DNA of 44,291 nt, from NCBI RefSeq assembly GCF_030211955.1, contig NZ_JASODI010000020.1, positions 1-44,291 on the forward strand, read 5' to 3'. The DNA is from Corynebacterium frankenforstense. GTDB lineage: Bacteria; Actinomycetota; Actinomycetes; Mycobacteriales; Mycobacteriaceae. Shown in pieces: positions 36,671 through 44,291 of the stretch (position 1 is the stretch's first letter; each line of letters begins with the position of its first letter). Below the pieces are notes generated by a model that saw nothing but the letters and a program-made list of their open reading frames with translations, did no database searches and was not told the DNA's origin. Made by a program: the position numbers and the translations under genes.

Positions 36671-36683
36671 GATTGACGACGTC
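36671..36683 (+). repeat. Dispersed motif copy 11 (GATTGACGACGTC)
   Basis: One change from consensus (A at position 6), just after the lpdA-like terminator in sense orientation. Confidence 0.5.
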
Positions 36684-36720
36684 CCGGTGGCGCCCGTGCG
36701 AGGTCACGTTACCCCCCGGT

Positions 36721-36741
36721 CGCGGGCGCTTCGCGCCCGCG
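36721..36741. repeat. GC hairpin between two inverted motif copies
   Basis: CGCGGGCGC-TTC-GCGCCCGCG, perfect 9-bp stem, no T-run. It sits between the oppositely oriented motif copies 11 and 12. Confidence 0.6.
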
Positions 36742-36783
36742 CGCGCCGGACGCCGCAGGTGGGCGCGCACGGGGGAGATGTGC

Positions 36784-36796
36784 GACGTCGGTAATC
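36784..36796 (-). repeat. Dispersed motif copy 12 (GATTACCGACGTC)
   Basis: One change from consensus (A at position 5), inverted with respect to copy 11, about 130 bases upstream of prpD. Confidence 0.6.
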
Positions 36797-36925
36797 GAAG
36801 AAAACTATCCCGCTAAAAGTGAGAGGCGACACAACAGATGCTTTAGGGTGGGCAGCACCACACCATGCCGTGCGGGGCCGGACCGGCCGCGCACCGCCCG
36901 ACACGAAGCGAGGAGTCGCCACGCA

Positions 36926-38440
36926 ATGATCGAGCACACCGTCCGCTCCCACCGCTCCGCGGAGGACTTCCCCTACGAGGAGCACCTGGCCCACAAGATC
37001 GCGCGCGTCGCCGCCGACCCGGTCGAGGTGCCCGCCGAGACGGCCGAGATGATCGTCAACCGCATCATCGACAACGCCGCCGTCAGCGCCGCCTCCGTGC
37101 TGCGCCGCCCGGTCACCGTCGCCCGCCGCCAGGCCGAGGGGCACCCCGTGGCCGAGCGCGGCGCCGCCGTCTTCGGCGTACCCGGGCGCTTCTCCGCCGA
37201 GTGGGCCGCCCTGGCCAACGGCACCGCGGTGCGCGAGCTCGACTTCCACGACACCTTCCTGGCCGCCGAGTACTCCCACCCCGGCGACAACATCCCGCCG
37301 ATCGTGGCCGTCGCCCAGCACTCCGGCGCCAGCGGGCGCGACCTGATCCGCGGCATCGCCACCGGCTACGAGATCCAGGTCGACCTCGTGCGCGGCATCT
37401 GCCTGCACGAGCACAAGATCGACCACGTCGCCCACCTCGGCCCCTCGGTCGCCGCCGGCCTGGGCGCCCTACTGCACCTGGACGTCGACACCATCTACCA
37501 GGCCATCGGCCAGGCGCTGCACACCACCACCGCCACCCGCCAGTCCCGCAAGGGCCTGATCTCCTCCTGGAAGGCCTTCGCCCCGGCCTTCGCCGGCAAG
37601 ATGGCCGTCGAGGCCACCGACCGCGCGATGCGCGGCGAGGGCGCGCCCGCCCCGATCTGGGAGGGCGAGGACGGCGTGATCGCCTGGCTGCTCTCCGGCC
37701 CGGACGCCGAGTACACCGTCCCGCTCCCCGCCGAGGGCGAGGAGAAGCGCGCCGTCCTGGACACCTTCACCAAGGAGCACTCCGCCGAGTACCAGTCCCA
37801 GGCGCCCATCGACCTGGCCCGGCGCATGCGCGAACGCGTCCTCGACGCCACCGGCGGCGACCTGGCCAAGGTCGAGTCCATCGTGCTGCACACCAGCCAC
37901 CACACCCACTACGTCATCGGCACCGGCTCCAACGACCCGCAGAAGTTCGACCCGGACGCCTCGCGCGAGACCCTCGACCACTCGATCATGTACATCTTCG
38001 CCGTCGCCCTCGAGGACGGCGACTGGCACCACGAGCGCTCCTACGCCCCCGAGCGCGCCCACCGCCCGGGGACCGTCGAGCTGTGGCGCAAGATCTCCAC
38101 CGTCGAGGACCCGGAGTGGACCCGCCGCTACCACTCGACCGACCCGGCGGAGAAGGCCTTCGGCGCCCGTGCCGTGGTGACGCTTGCCGGCGGCACCGTC
38201 ATCGAGGACGAGCTGGCCCTGGCCGACGCCCACCCGGGCGGCAACCGGCCCTTCGCCCGCGGGCAGTACATCGCCAAGTTCCGCACCCTGGCCGAGGGCG
38301 TGGTCGACGACACCGAGCAGGACCGCTTCCTCGAGGCGGCCCAGGCCCTGCCCGAGCTCGACGACCTCGGCGAGCTCAACATCGAGCTGAGCGCCGAGAA
38401 GCTCGCCGAGGCCCCCGAGACCCCGGAGGGGCTGTTCTGA
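36926..38440 (+). CDS. prpD: 2-methylcitrate dehydratase
   Basis: A 504-residue MmgE/PrpD-family enzyme that dehydrates 2-methylcitrate in the methylcitrate cycle for propionyl-CoA breakdown. ATG 36926 has GCGAGGAG about 11 bases upstream. Family features include '[26 protein letters not shown]' (spanning about residues 94-118; key Asp and His), '[10 protein letters not shown]', '[17 protein letters not shown]' and '[10 protein letters not shown]'-like '[10 protein letters not shown]' with '[12 protein letters not shown]'. The length matches PrpD of actinobacteria. Its TGA overlaps the prpB ATG (TGATG). First gene of prpDBC. A prpR-type regulator is not in the window. Confidence 0.94.
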   Translation: MIEHTVRSHRSAEDFPYEEHLAHKIARVAADPVEVPAETAEMIVNRIIDNAAVSAASVLRRPVTVARRQAEGHPVAERGAAVFGVPGRFSAEWAALANGTAVRELDFHDTFLAAEYSHPGDNIPPIVAVAQHSGASGRDLIRGIATGYEIQVDLVRGICLHEHKIDHVAHLGPSVAAGLGALLHLDVDTIYQAIGQALHTTTATRQSRKGLISSWKAFAPAFAGKMAVEATDRAMRGEGAPAPIWEGEDGVIAWLLSGPDAEYTVPLPAEGEEKRAVLDTFTKEHSAEYQSQAPIDLARRMRERVLDATGGDLAKVESIVLHTSHHTHYVIGTGSNDPQKFDPDASRETLDHSIMYIFAVALEDGDWHHERSYAPERAHRPGTVELWRKISTVEDPEWTRRYHSTDPAEKAFGARAVVTLAGGTVIEDELALADAHPGGNRPFARGQYIAKFRTLAEGVVDDTEQDRFLEAAQALPELDDLGELNIELSAEKLAEAPETPEGLF

Positions 38441-39366
38441 TGGCCGGCCTCTACTCCTCGCAGATCACCCCCACCGAGCGGCGCCGCCGCCTGCGTGCGG
38501 CGCTGTCCGGGCCGTCGATCGCCCGGCTGCCCGGCGCGTTCTCCCCGCTGGTCGCCCGCGCGATCGGGGAGGCCGGCTTCGAGGGCGTCTACGTCTCCGG
38601 CGCCGTCGTCGCCGCCGACCTGGCCCTGCCGGACATCGGCCTGACCACGCTCACCGAGGTCGCCGCCCGCTCCCACCAGATCGCCCGGGCCACCGACCTG
38701 CCCGTGCTCGTCGACGTCGACACCGGCTTCGGCGAGCCGATGTCCGCCGCGCGCACCGTCTCCGAGCTCGAGGACGCCGGCGTGGCCGGCTGCCACTTCG
38801 AGGACCAGGTCAACCCCAAGCGCTGCGGCCACCTCGACGGCAAGGAGGTCGTGCCCGCCGACCTGATGGTCCGCCGGCTCTCGGCGGCCGTGCGCGAGCG
38901 CCGCGACAGCGAGTTCGTCATCTGCGCGCGCACCGACGCCGCCGGGGTGGAGGGCATCGACTCCGCCATCGAGCGCGCGAAGGCCTACCGCGACGCCGGC
39001 GCCGACCTGATCTTCACCGAGGCGCTGCACACCGAGGACGAGTTCGCCCGCTTCCGCGAGGCTGTGCCGGACGTGCCGCTGCTGGCCAACATGACCGAGC
39101 TCGGCAAGACCGAGCTGCTGCCCGCCGGCCGCCTCGAGGAGCTCGGCTACGACGCCGTGATCTACCCGGTGACCACGCTGCGCATCGCCATGGGGCAGGT
39201 CGAAAAGGCCCTCGGCGAGATCGCGGAGAGCGGCACGCAGACCGGCTGGGTCGACCGCATGCAGCACCGCGCCCGGCTCTACGAGCTGCTGCGCTACGCC
39301 GAGTACAACGACTTCGACCAGTCGGTGTCCGCCTACTCCCGCGAGAACTACGACCCGAGCAACTGA
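38440..39366 (+). CDS. prpB: 2-methylisocitrate lyase
   Basis: A 308-residue enzyme of the isocitrate lyase/PEP mutase superfamily that splits 2-methylisocitrate into pyruvate and succinate. ATG 38440 overlaps the prpD stop; GGAGGGG lies upstream within prpD. The active-site loop 'KRCGH' is at 127-131 with catalytic Cys129, and the metal-binding 'VDVDTGFGEP' is at about 91-100. 'EDQVNPKRCGHLDGK' and 'ARTDAAGVEGID' are family signatures. Translationally coupled to prpD. Confidence 0.95.
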   Translation: MAGLYSSQITPTERRRRLRAALSGPSIARLPGAFSPLVARAIGEAGFEGVYVSGAVVAADLALPDIGLTTLTEVAARSHQIARATDLPVLVDVDTGFGEPMSAARTVSELEDAGVAGCHFEDQVNPKRCGHLDGKEVVPADLMVRRLSAAVRERRDSEFVICARTDAAGVEGIDSAIERAKAYRDAGADLIFTEALHTEDEFARFREAVPDVPLLANMTELGKTELLPAGRLEELGYDAVIYPVTTLRIAMGQVEKALGEIAESGTQTGWVDRMQHRARLYELLRYAEYNDFDQSVSAYSRENYDPSN

Positions 39367-39463
39367 CAGGACCGTAAGCAACCGCAAGGAACCACATCCG
39401 CCCGGCCTCACCGGCCGGTCACCCCGGCCGCCCGGCCGGCGGAACACGAGAGGAACCACGACC

Positions 39464-40612
39464 ATGACCGAGCAGAACGAGCAGAAGATCTACAAGGGCC
39501 TGGCCGGCGTGCTGGCCGACTACACCGCCGTCTCCAAGGTGATGCCCGAGACGAACTCCCTGACCTACCGCGGCTACCCCGTCCAGGACCTCGTGGAGAA
39601 CTGCTCCTACGAGGAGGTCACCTACCTGCTGTGGAACGGGGAGCTGCCCACCGCCGAGCAGCTCGCCGAGCACAACGCCGCCGGGCGCTCTTACCGCGAG
39701 CTCGACCCGGGCCTGGTCGCCGCCGTGCACTCCCTGCCGGAGACCTGCCACCCGATGGACGTCGTGCGCACCGCCGTGAGCTACCTGGGCACCAAGGACC
39801 CGGAGCTGTTCACCCCGGACTCCGACCACATCCGCCTGGTCGGCCACCACCTGCAGGCCCAGCTGCCCATGGCCATCGCCCTGGACATCCGCCGCCGCGC
39901 CGGCAAGGGCGTGATCGCCCCGGACCCGGACAAGGGCGTGGCTGAGAACTTCCTGACCATGGTCTTCGGCACCGAGGAGGGCTCGCCGGCGACGAACCCG
40001 GAGGACATCCGCGCCTTCGAGCAGTCCCTGATCCTCTACGCCGAGCACTCCTTCAACGCCTCGACCTTCACCGCGCGCGTGATCACCTCCACGCGCTCGG
40101 ACACCTACTCCGCGATCACCGGCGCCGTCGGCGCGCTCAAGGGCCCGCTGCACGGCGGCGCCAACGAGTTCGTCATGCACGCCATGGCGGAGATCGACGA
40201 CCCGGCCAAGGCCGCCGACTGGGTCAACGCCCGCCTGGACGCCAAGGACCTGATCATGGGCTTCGGCCACCGCGTCTACAAGCGCGGCGACTCGCGCGTG
40301 CCCAGCATGGAGAAGGCCTTCCGCGAGCTGGCCCGCCGTCACGACCAGGAGAAGTGGGTCGAGATGTACGAGAACATGCAGGAGGCCATGGACGCGCGCA
40401 CCGGCATCAAGCCCAACCTGGACTTCCCGGCCGGCCCCGCGTACCACATCCTGGGCTTCCCCACGGACTTCTTCACCCCGATCTTCGTGGTCGCCCGCCT
40501 GGCCGGCTGGACCGCGCACATCGTCGAGCAGTTCGAGAACAACTCGCTGATCCGCCCGCTGTCCGCCTACAACGGCCCCGAGCAGCGTGCCGTCGCGGAC
40601 GCGAAGCGCTGA
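39464..40612 (+). CDS. prpC: 2-methylcitrate synthase
   Basis: A 382-residue member of the citrate synthase family that condenses propionyl-CoA with oxaloacetate. ATG 39464 has GAGAGG about 10 bases upstream. Catalytic residues are visible: His230 in 'GPLHGGANE', His269 in 'GFGHRVYKRG' and Asp320 in 'NLDFPAGP'. The short length and the 'GLAGVLADYTAVS' N-terminus favour methylcitrate synthase over the larger GltA, and the operon position settles it. It follows prpB after 97 bases. Confidence 0.94.
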   Translation: MTEQNEQKIYKGLAGVLADYTAVSKVMPETNSLTYRGYPVQDLVENCSYEEVTYLLWNGELPTAEQLAEHNAAGRSYRELDPGLVAAVHSLPETCHPMDVVRTAVSYLGTKDPELFTPDSDHIRLVGHHLQAQLPMAIALDIRRRAGKGVIAPDPDKGVAENFLTMVFGTEEGSPATNPEDIRAFEQSLILYAEHSFNASTFTARVITSTRSDTYSAITGAVGALKGPLHGGANEFVMHAMAEIDDPAKAADWVNARLDAKDLIMGFGHRVYKRGDSRVPSMEKAFRELARRHDQEKWVEMYENMQEAMDARTGIKPNLDFPAGPAYHILGFPTDFFTPIFVVARLAGWTAHIVEQFENNSLIRPLSAYNGPEQRAVADAKR

Positions 40613-40626
40613 TTCATTCACCCCGT

Positions 40627-40639
40627 GATTTCCGACGCC
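40627..40639 (+). repeat. Dispersed motif copy 13 (GATTTCCGACGCC)
   Basis: Two changes from consensus, the same as copy 7. It lies 14 bases after the prpC stop in sense orientation and overlaps the 26-base palindrome that follows. Confidence 0.55.
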
Positions 40640-40661
40640 CGTGGTGCGCGCACCACGGGCG
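40636..40661. terminator. Perfect 26-base palindrome after prpC
   Basis: CGCCCGTGGTGCG (40636-40648) is followed directly by its exact reverse complement CGCACCACGGGCG (40649-40661). In RNA it would form a stem of about 11 pairs with a minimal loop. No T-run follows, so it could be a terminator of prpDBC or an operator for pyc. Confidence 0.55.
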
Positions 40662-40801
40662 ACGTCGTGTGAGGGGTGGCCGTTTCCGGCCTTTCAGAGT
40701 GTTTGATTACACTTTTGGGAGTACGCGTATTCACGCGCACAATCTGCAGGCGCGCGGTCGGGCCCTGCGCGCCGGGCTCACGGAGAAAGGACCGATGCCC
40801 C

Positions 40802-43800
40802 GTGGTATCCGAAAACACCCCCAGTTTTGAGAAGATCCTCGTGGCCAACCGCGGGGAGATCGCCGTCCGCGCGTTCCGCGCGGCCTACGAGGTCGGCGCC
40901 TCGACGGTGGCGGTCTACCCGGCGGAGGACCGCAACTCCTTCCACCGCTCCTTCGCCAACGAGGCCGTGCGCATCGGGCGCGACGACTCGCCGGTCAAGG
41001 CTTACCTGAACATCAAGGAGATCATCCGCGCCGCCAAGAAGACCGGCGCCGACGCGATCTACCCCGGCTACGGCTTCCTCTCCGAGAACGCCGCACTGGC
41101 GCGCGCGTGCGCGGACAACGGCATCACCTTCATCGGCCCGCCGCCGGAGGTCCTGGACCTGACCGGCGACAAGGCCGCCGCCGTCGAGGCCGCCGCCGAG
41201 GCCGGCCTGCCGATCCTGGACGACTCGCCGGCCTCCGACGACATCGACACCATCGTCGAGTACGCCGAGGGCCGCGAGTACCCGCTGTTCGTCAAGGCCG
41301 TCGCCGGCGGCGGCGGGCGCGGCATGCGCTTCGTCGAGAGCCCCGACAAGCTGCGCGAGCTGGCCGCGGAGGCCTCCCGCGAGGCGGCCGCCGCCTTCGG
41401 CTCCGGCGAGGTCTACGTCGAGCGCGCCGTGATCGACCCGCAGCACATCGAGGTCCAGATCCTCGGCGACACCGCCGGTAACGTCATCCACCTCTACGAG
41501 CGCGACTGCTCCCTGCAGCGGCGCCACCAGAAGGTCGTCGAGATCGCCCCGGGCCAGCACCTCGACCCGGAGCTGCGCGAGCAGATCTGCGCCGACGCGG
41601 TGCGCTTCTGCGAGCACATCGGCTACCAGGGTGCGGGCACCGTCGAGTTCCTCGTCGACCGCGAGGGCCGCCACGTCTTCATCGAGATGAACCCGCGCAT
41701 CCAGGTCGAGCACACCGTGACCGAGGAGGTCACCCAGGTCGACCTGGTCAAGTCGCAGATGCAGATCGCCGCCGGTGCCACCCTCGAGGACCTGGGCCTG
41801 CGCCAGGAGAACATCCACACCTCGGGCGCGGCCCTGCAGTGCCGCATCACCACCGAGGACCCGAACAACGGCTTCCGGCCCGACACCGGCACCATCACCT
41901 CCTACCGCTCGCCGGGCGGCGCCGGCGTGCGCCTCGACGGCGCGGCCCAGCTCGGCGGCGAGATCACCCCGAACTTCGACTCCATGCTGGTCAAGATGAC
42001 CTGCCGCGGGCCGAACTTCGCCACCGCCGTCGCCCGTGCCCAGCGTGCGCTCGCCGAGTTCGACGTCTCCGGTGTGACCACCAACATCGGCTTTTTGCGC
42101 GCCCTGCTGCACGAGGACGACTTCCAGCACAACCGGATCTCGACCTCCTTCATCGCCGACCACTCCTGGCTGCTGCAGGCCCCGCCGGTCGACGATGAGC
42201 CCAGCCGCATCCTCGAGTACCTCGCCGAGGTCACCGTCAACCGCCCGCACGGCGAGCCCTTCGAGGCCGTGCGCCCGCGGCTGAAGCTGCCCGAGCTCGA
42301 CGAGTCCGCCCCGCTGCCGCGCGGCTCGCGCGACGAGCTGCTGCAGTACGGCCCGGAGGAGTTCGCCCGCCGGCTGCGCAAGTCGGACGCGTTGAAGCTG
42401 ACCGACACCACCTTCCGCGACGCCCACCAGTCGCTTTTGGCCACCCGCGTGCGCGGCGAGGCACTCATCCCGGCCGCCCGTGCCGTCTCCCGGATGACGC
42501 CGAACCTGTTCAGCGTCGAGGCCTGGGGCGGGGCGGCCTACGACGTGGCCATGCGCTTCCTGCACGAGGATCCGTGGGTGCGCCTGGACGACCTGCGCCA
42601 GGCGATGCCCAACGTCAACATCCAGATGCTGCTGCGCGGGCGTAACACCGTCGGCTACACCCCGTACCCGGACGAGGTCTGCAAGGCCTTCGTCCAGGAG
42701 GCCGCCGACAGCGGCGTGGACGTCTTCCGCATCTTCGACGCGCTCAACGACATCTCGCAGATGCGCCCGGCCATCGACGCCGTCCTCGAGACGGGCACCA
42801 CGGTCGCCGAGGTCGCCATGGCCTACTCCGGCGACCTGACCGACCCGAACGAGGACCTCTACACGCTGGACTACTACCTGCGCCTGGCCGAGCAGATCGT
42901 CAACTCCGGCGCGCACATCCTGGCCATCAAGGACATGGCCGGCCTGATGCGGCCGGCCGCGGCCAAGAAGCTGGTCAAGGCCCTGCGCCACGAGTTCGAC
43001 CTGCCGGTGCACGTGCACACCCACGACACCGCCGGCGGCTCGCTGGCGACCTACCTGGCCGCCGCCGAGGCCGGCGCGGACGCCGTGGACGCCGCCAGCG
43101 CCCCGATGTCGGGCACCACCTCGCAGCCCTCGCTGTCCGCGGTGGTGGCCGCCTTCGCCAACACCTGGCGCGACACCGGCGTGGACCTGCAGGCCGTCTG
43201 CGACCTGGAGCCCTACTGGGAGGCCGTGCGCGCCCTGTACAAGCCCTTCGAGGCCGGCGTGCCCGGCCCGACCGGGCGCGTCTACCACCACGAGATCCCG
43301 GGCGGGCAGCTGTCCAACCTGCGCGCGCAGGCCACGGCCCTGGGCCTGGCCGACCGCTTCGAGCTCATCGAGGACACCTACGCCGACGTCAACGAGCTGC
43401 TGGGGCGCCCGACCAAGGTCACCCCGTCCTCGAAGGTCGTCGGTGACCTGGCGCTCGCCCTGGTGGGCAGCGGCGTGACCGTCGCCGAGTTCGCCGAGGA
43501 CCCGAAGGCCCACGACATCCCGGACTCGGTCATCGCGTTCCTGCGCGGCGAGCTGGGCACCCCGCCCGGCGGCTGGCCCGAGGAGCTGCGCGAGAAGGCC
43601 CTGGCCGGACGCAAGGAGAGCCCGGACCCGCTCAAGGACCTCGAGCCGGAGGACTCCGAGGCCCTGCACTCCAAGGACCGCGCCACGCGCCGCAAGACGC
43701 TGGACCGCCTGCTCTTCCCGAAGCCCGCGAAGGACTTCGCCGAGCACCGCCAGCGCTACGGCGACGTCTCGCGCCTGGAGGACCGCGAGTTCTTCTACGG

Positions 43801-44215
43801 TCTGGAGGAGGGCGTCGAGCGCGTCATCCAGATTCCGGATTCCTCGCGGCGCATGACCGTGCGTCTCGACGCCGTCGGCGAGCCCGACGCGAAGGCCATG
43901 CGCTCGGTGGTCTGCACCGTCAACGGCCAGGTCCGCCCGCTGCGCGTGCGCGACCACTCGGTCGAGTCGGTGACCTCCTCGGTGGAGAAGGCCGACCCGT
44001 CCGTCGAGGGCCAGGTGCCCGCGCCGTTCGCCGGCGTGGTCACGGTGACCGTCGAGCAGGGCGAGGAGGTCAAGGCCGGCGACCAGGTCGCCGTGATCGA
44101 GGCGATGAAGATGGAGGCCTCCATCTCCGCCACCGTCGACGGCACCGTCGAGCGCGTGGTGATCAAGCAGGCCACCAAGGTCGAGGGCGGTGACCTGATC
44201 GTCGAGATCGCCTGA
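40802..44215 (+). CDS. pyc: Pyruvate carboxylase
   Basis: A 1137-residue biotin enzyme that carboxylates pyruvate to oxaloacetate, the anaplerotic step. GTG 40802 is the start because the conserved 'KILVANRGEIAVRAFRAA' begins about 11 codons later; AGAAAGGA lies 11 bases upstream. Domains in order: biotin carboxylase with the ATP-grasp loop 'AVAGGGGRGMRFV' and 'EMNPRIQVEHTVTEE' (about 1-460), carboxyltransferase with 'DTTFRDAHQS' (about 540-550) and 'VHVHTHDTAGG', and the biotinyl domain with 'EAMKMEA' (modified Lys about 1103). The length equals the C. glutamicum enzyme within a few residues. Oxaloacetate it makes feeds both citrate and methylcitrate synthases. Confidence 0.97.
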   Translation: MVSENTPSFEKILVANRGEIAVRAFRAAYEVGASTVAVYPAEDRNSFHRSFANEAVRIGRDDSPVKAYLNIKEIIRAAKKTGADAIYPGYGFLSENAALARACADNGITFIGPPPEVLDLTGDKAAAVEAAAEAGLPILDDSPASDDIDTIVEYAEGREYPLFVKAVAGGGGRGMRFVESPDKLRELAAEASREAAAAFGSGEVYVERAVIDPQHIEVQILGDTAGNVIHLYERDCSLQRRHQKVVEIAPGQHLDPELREQICADAVRFCEHIGYQGAGTVEFLVDREGRHVFIEMNPRIQVEHTVTEEVTQVDLVKSQMQIAAGATLEDLGLRQENIHTSGAALQCRITTEDPNNGFRPDTGTITSYRSPGGAGVRLDGAAQLGGEITPNFDSMLVKMTCRGPNFATAVARAQRALAEFDVSGVTTNIGFLRALLHEDDFQHNRISTSFIADHSWLLQAPPVDDEPSRILEYLAEVTVNRPHGEPFEAVRPRLKLPELDESAPLPRGSRDELLQYGPEEFARRLRKSDALKLTDTTFRDAHQSLLATRVRGEALIPAARAVSRMTPNLFSVEAWGGAAYDVAMRFLHEDPWVRLDDLRQAMPNVNIQMLLRGRNTVGYTPYPDEVCKAFVQEAADSGVDVFRIFDALNDISQMRPAIDAVLETGTTVAEVAMAYSGDLTDPNEDLYTLDYYLRLAEQIVNSGAHILAIKDMAGLMRPAAAKKLVKALRHEFDLPVHVHTHDTAGGSLATYLAAAEAGADAVDAASAPMSGTTSQPSLSAVVAAFANTWRDTGVDLQAVCDLEPYWEAVRALYKPFEAGVPGPTGRVYHHEIPGGQLSNLRAQATALGLADRFELIEDTYADVNELLGRPTKVTPSSKVVGDLALALVGSGVTVAEFAEDPKAHDIPDSVIAFLRGELGTPPGGWPEELREKALAGRKESPDPLKDLEPEDSEALHSKDRATRRKTLDRLLFPKPAKDFAEHRQRYGDVSRLEDREFFYGLEEGVERVIQIPDSSRRMTVRLDAVGEPDAKAMRSVVCTVNGQVRPLRVRDHSVESVTSSVEKADPSVEGQVPAPFAGVVTVTVEQGEEVKAGDQVAVIEAMKMEASISATVDGTVERVVIKQATKVEGGDLIVEIA

Positions 44216-44218
44216 CGG

Positions 44219-44234
44219 CGCCGGGCGCCCGGCG
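44219..44234 (+). terminator. GC palindrome after pyc
   Basis: CGCCGGGC followed by its exact complement GCCCGGCG, starting four bases after the stop. No T-run within view. Nothing else is supported in the last 76 bases. Confidence 0.4.
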
Positions 44235-44291
44235 GCCCGGTCCGGCCGCTGAGGCGTACGGCCCGGACAGAGACGCCGCCCGGCGGGGATG

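Larger units (their letters stand above)
36605..36925. other. Gap between lpdA-like gene and prpD: terminator, repeat pair and promoter
   Basis: 321 bases without a gene. In order: a terminator (36621-36655), motif copy 11 (36671-36683, plus sense), a GC hairpin (36721-36741), motif copy 12 in opposite orientation (36784-36796), then a markedly AT-richer stretch (about 36797-36850) that should hold the prpDBC promoter. Confidence 0.6.

Noticed and set aside
36865..38437. Plus-strand frame over prpD before prpB
   Set aside because: It is the prpB frame read backwards through prpD as Arg/Pro/Gly-rich shadow; prpD lies in another frame.
40778..43957. 1059-codon minus-strand open frame opposite pyc
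   Set aside because: Antisense shadow of pyc; composition is Gly/Ala/Val/Asp with no domain.

Overview
The window reads as chromosomal DNA of a high-GC Corynebacterium (about 70% GC by eye; GTG starts are common). Markers for the genus are the monomeric NADP isocitrate dehydrogenase, the metY/metX pair with C. glutamicum-like proteins, the cstA-ybdD pair, and the upp / lpdA-like flavoprotein / prpDBC / pyc block. From memory the gene order follows the C. glutamicum folD-metXY-cstA-icd-trpS-upp-pyc stretch. No rRNA, tRNA, CRISPR array, prophage or complete insertion sequence was recognised.

Layout. 1-2000 is a scarred edge: the start of a probable DUF222/HNH-type gene running off the left end, then a DUF4229 gene lying head-to-head with a CitMHS transporter pseudogene that has lost its 5' end and carries a frameshift. 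2-6 kb holds two membrane PH-domain (bPH_2) genes, trmL-like, folD and a DUF3017 gene. 6-8.7 kb holds metX and metY (homocysteine synthesis by direct sulfhydrylation). 8.9-11.6 kb is one long gene fusing a Baeyer-Villiger-type flavin monooxygenase to an alpha/beta hydrolase. Divergent from it are cstA-ybdD, then icd, an MFS exporter, xth, a TRIC-type channel gene, a 63-codon membrane protein, trpS, a YhjD/BrkB protein and a D,D-carboxypeptidase. 24.8-29.6 kb is a GABA catabolic cluster (gabT-gabD-gabP). A minus-strand three-gene cassette (small helical protein, NlpC/P60 protein, unknown duplicated-domain protein) lies divergent from upp. Then come an XRE regulator, an M20 amidohydrolase, a LpdA-like quinone reductase, prpD-prpB-prpC and pyc.

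Functionally the window is central carbon metabolism: pyruvate carboxylation (pyc), pyruvate/peptide uptake (cstA), isocitrate oxidation (icd), propionyl-CoA disposal (prpDBC), GABA to succinate (gabTD), one-carbon units (folD) and methionine synthesis (metXY).

The most unusual signal is a dispersed 13-base motif, consensus GATTGCCGACGTC. Thirteen copies or close variants are scattered through the window. Most lie just after stop codons in the sense orientation, several beside GC-rich palindromes, and two lie inside coding regions. It behaves like an uncharacterised short interspersed repeat or a gene-end signal. Second in interest are the monooxygenase-hydrolase fusion, the unknown protein with an internal duplication, and the head-to-head DUF4229/CitMHS junction.
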